From Bowdeniella nasicola (GTDB lineage Bacteria; Actinomycetota; Actinomycetes; Actinomycetales; Actinomycetaceae), in the NCBI RefSeq assembly GCF_900107735.1, contig NZ_FNQV01000011.1, positions 1-64,000 of the forward strand: a stretch of DNA of 64,000 nt, written 5' to 3'. Below are positions 62,670-64,000 of this stretch, piece by piece. The notes beneath the pieces were generated by a model. It was given only the letters and a program-made list of their open reading frames with translations. It searched no databases and was not told the DNA's origin. Position numbers and translations under genes: made by a program. Position 1 is the first letter of the stretch. Every line of letters starts with the position of its first letter.

Positions 62670-63713
62670 CTAGGAGAAGTGATCCCAGCCGGGTGCTTCC
62701 TCACCCAGGTGGTCAGGTGTCGTGACCTCGCCACCTGCGCCGGTGACCTGCCCAATGCGGGAAAACCCCTGGGGCAAATCCACGTGTGGCGGGAACGTTG
62801 CTACAAGGGCGTGGTCCTCTCCGCCGGTCAGCCACCAGGCTGCCGCTCGCGATGCGGCATCCTCGTCCTTACCGAGCAGCGACGCGATCAACTCCAGGTT
62901 CGACAGGTCGGGAAGCGAATCGAGCACGATTCCAACGTCGCTGGTCCGTGCCAGCCGGCCGAGGTCACGTAGGAGGCCATCGGAGATGTCCATGGCTGTG
63001 CTGGCCCCGGCGAGGCCGGCGCGGCGGCCCGCGGCGAGCGGCGGCTGGGGCCGGCGGTAGATGTGCCAGGCGTACTTCGCCAGCTCTGCGGCATCACCCT
63101 CTGCGTCGGCGAGATCCTGCCAGTGATCCGAAAGCCGATCTGGAATGCGCTGCGCCTGCCCAAGCGCCAATCCGGCGGCCGAATAGCCAAGCGTCCCGGC
63201 GACAGCGACGATGTCTCCGTCACGAGCCCCGGCCCGGGTTAGCGGTTCGCGACCCTCTAAATCTCCCAGCGCCGTGATACTGGCCATGATCATCTCGCCG
63301 CCAGATAGATCGCCTCCCGCGACGCCCACGGGCTTCATCCACTGCGATACCGCGTGTTCGCAGGCCTGCGCAATTCCGCGCGCGAAATCATCGATCCACG
63401 CCACCGGGGTCTGGGCCGGTAACACGAGACCAATGAGCATCTGTGTTCCGACCGCCCCCATCGCCGAGACATCAGAGAGATTTTGCATCGCGACGCGCCA
63501 CCCGACATCTGATCCCGTGGACCATTCGCGACGAAAATGCCGATCCTCGACAATCACGTCCGTGCAAGCGACGATGCGGCCATTGCGAGCTGGGAGTACC
63601 GCCGCATCATCGCCGTTATCGATCACGCTCTCGCCCGCCGGCATGAGCGGAATGATGCGCGAAAGGAGCTCATCCTCGCCAAGATCGGCGAGCGAAGGTT
63701 TCAGATCTGCCAC
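62670..63713 (-). CDS. thiL: Thiamine-monophosphate kinase
   Basis: Last step of thiamine diphosphate synthesis. The 347-residue protein shows the N-terminal DDAAVLPARNGRIVACTDVIVEDRHF, NLSDVSAMGA, GVAGGDLSGGEMI and AMDISDGLLRDLGRL, plus the C-terminal GGEDHALVATFP. It is divergent from the DUF3515 gene, 22 bases away, a common actinobacterial pairing. Confidence 0.95.
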   Translation of the reverse strand: MADLKPSLADLGEDELLSRIIPLMPAGESVIDNGDDAAVLPARNGRIVACTDVIVEDRHFRREWSTGSDVGWRVAMQNLSDVSAMGAVGTQMLIGLVLPAQTPVAWIDDFARGIAQACEHAVSQWMKPVGVAGGDLSGGEMIMASITALGDLEGREPLTRAGARDGDIVAVAGTLGYSAAGLALGQAQRIPDRLSDHWQDLADAEGDAAELAKYAWHIYRRPQPPLAAGRRAGLAGASTAMDISDGLLRDLGRLARTSDVGIVLDSLPDLSNLELIASLLGKDEDAASRAAAWWLTGGEDHALVATFPPHVDLPQGFSRIGQVTGAGGEVTTPDHLGEEAPGWDHFS

Positions 63714-63735
63714 GATTCGACCGTACAGTGGAAGG

Positions 63736-64000
63736 GTGATCCCTTCCCGCTCCCTCGCCCGCCTGGGCGCAATCAGCGTGGCCGCTGCGGCCGCGTTATC
63801 GGGCTGCGCTGCCCCGGTTCACCTCTCCCCCGCGCCCTACGCGCCGGACCCGGTATGCGCGCGAGTCTTTCAGAAGATGCCGCGCACGATCGCGGGCATG
63901 AAACAGATCTCGACCGACGCGCAGGCCTCCATGGCCTATGGGGATCCCCAGGCCCCGGTCACGATCCGGTGCGGACTCAATCCGCCCCCGCCAACGACCG
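63736..64000 (+). CDS. DUF3515-family lipoprotein (partial, runs off the window)
   Basis: The first 88 codons of a gene cut by the window end. A basic start and hydrophobic segment end in the lipobox LSGC (Cys at about residue 24), so a lipoprotein. The following part has AYGDPQAPVTIRCGLNPP, the typical DUF3515 signature. Function of the family is unknown. GTG 63736 with GGAAG upstream is the probable start. Confidence 0.8.
   Translation, partial: MIPSRSLARLGAISVAAAAALSGCAAPVHLSPAPYAPDPVCARVFQKMPRTIAGMKQISTDAQASMAYGDPQAPVTIRCGLNPPPPTT

Noticed and set aside
1-64000. CRISPR arrays, insertion sequences, prophage or toxin-antitoxin pairs
   Set aside because: No regularly spaced repeats, transposase, integrase or phage structural proteins were seen on either strand.

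Overview
The window is a high-GC, densely coded actinobacterial chromosome segment. Support for this comes from the actinobacterial RNase E with a long acidic/Arg-rich N-terminal arm, the block rne-rplU-rpmA-obg / nadD-rsfS-tRNA-Ala, the block sepIVA-DUF177-rnc-mutM beside coaD-rsmD-recG, thiL next to a DUF3515 lipoprotein, many GTG/TTG starts and many ATGA/GTGA overlaps. The catabolic gene set (galacto-N-biose/lacto-N-biose phosphorylase, GalNAc-type genes, LutABC lactate oxidation, 5-oxoproline use) would suit a host-associated or organic-rich niche. An Actinomycetaceae-like organism is my guess, not a demonstrated placement.

Layout. 0-7.8 kb: VKOR thiol oxidase, membrane phosphoesterase, HAD phosphatase, aldo/keto reductase, deoD, two SPOUT RNA methyltransferases, a propeller-like unknown and a flavin reductase. 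7.8-14 kb: a 5-oxoproline/D-glutamate module with PxpA, a PxpB-PxpC fusion and a biotin carboxylase fused to its own biotinyl domain on the + strand, and a DUF1445 protein and NRAMP-like transporter on the - strand. 14-18.7 kb: rhomboid protease, FMN reductase, PIG-L deacetylase, SDR, asparaginase. 18.7-24.1 kb: lutABC plus lactate permease, facing a FadR/LldR-type regulator across a perfect 28-bp palindrome. 24-29.2 kb: small unknowns, a CBS protein, a second GntR regulator, and a decayed dihydrofolate-reductase-like gene lying 3' of tRNA-Ala.

29.2-32.1 kb: phosphatase, rsfS, a repeat-bearing membrane protein, nadD. 32.1-40.1 kb: a sugar island (class II aldolase, PfkB kinase, ROK kinase, AgaS-like SIS protein, DeoR regulator, GH112 phosphorylase) sitting between nadD and obg, where many actinobacteria carry proBA. 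The phosphorylase reading frame is broken once. Near-identical decamer repeats lie upstream of both the aga-like operon and the phosphorylase, which makes the adjacent DeoR protein their likely common regulator. 40.1-45 kb: obg, rpmA, rplU, rne with hairpins between them.

45.4-53.9 kb: cydAB and cydDC (bd oxidase and its ABC exporter), coupled by ATGA to a two-GAF DevS/DosT-like sensor kinase that retains the HPPMRTFLGVPV heme-ligand motif. A DevR/DosR-like regulator is convergent two bases away. Two DosR-type boxes lie in tandem just upstream of cydA, so this looks like a self-contained oxygen- or NO-responsive control loop for the high-affinity oxidase, and it is the most interesting hypothesis here. 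53.9-64 kb: housekeeping genes mutM, rnc, DUF177, sepIVA-like, coaD, rsmD, recG, a DAK2 protein, zinc-type rpmB, two tandem VOC proteins, thiL and the start of a DUF3515 lipoprotein that runs off the end. I saw no CRISPR array, insertion sequence, prophage or plasmid origin.
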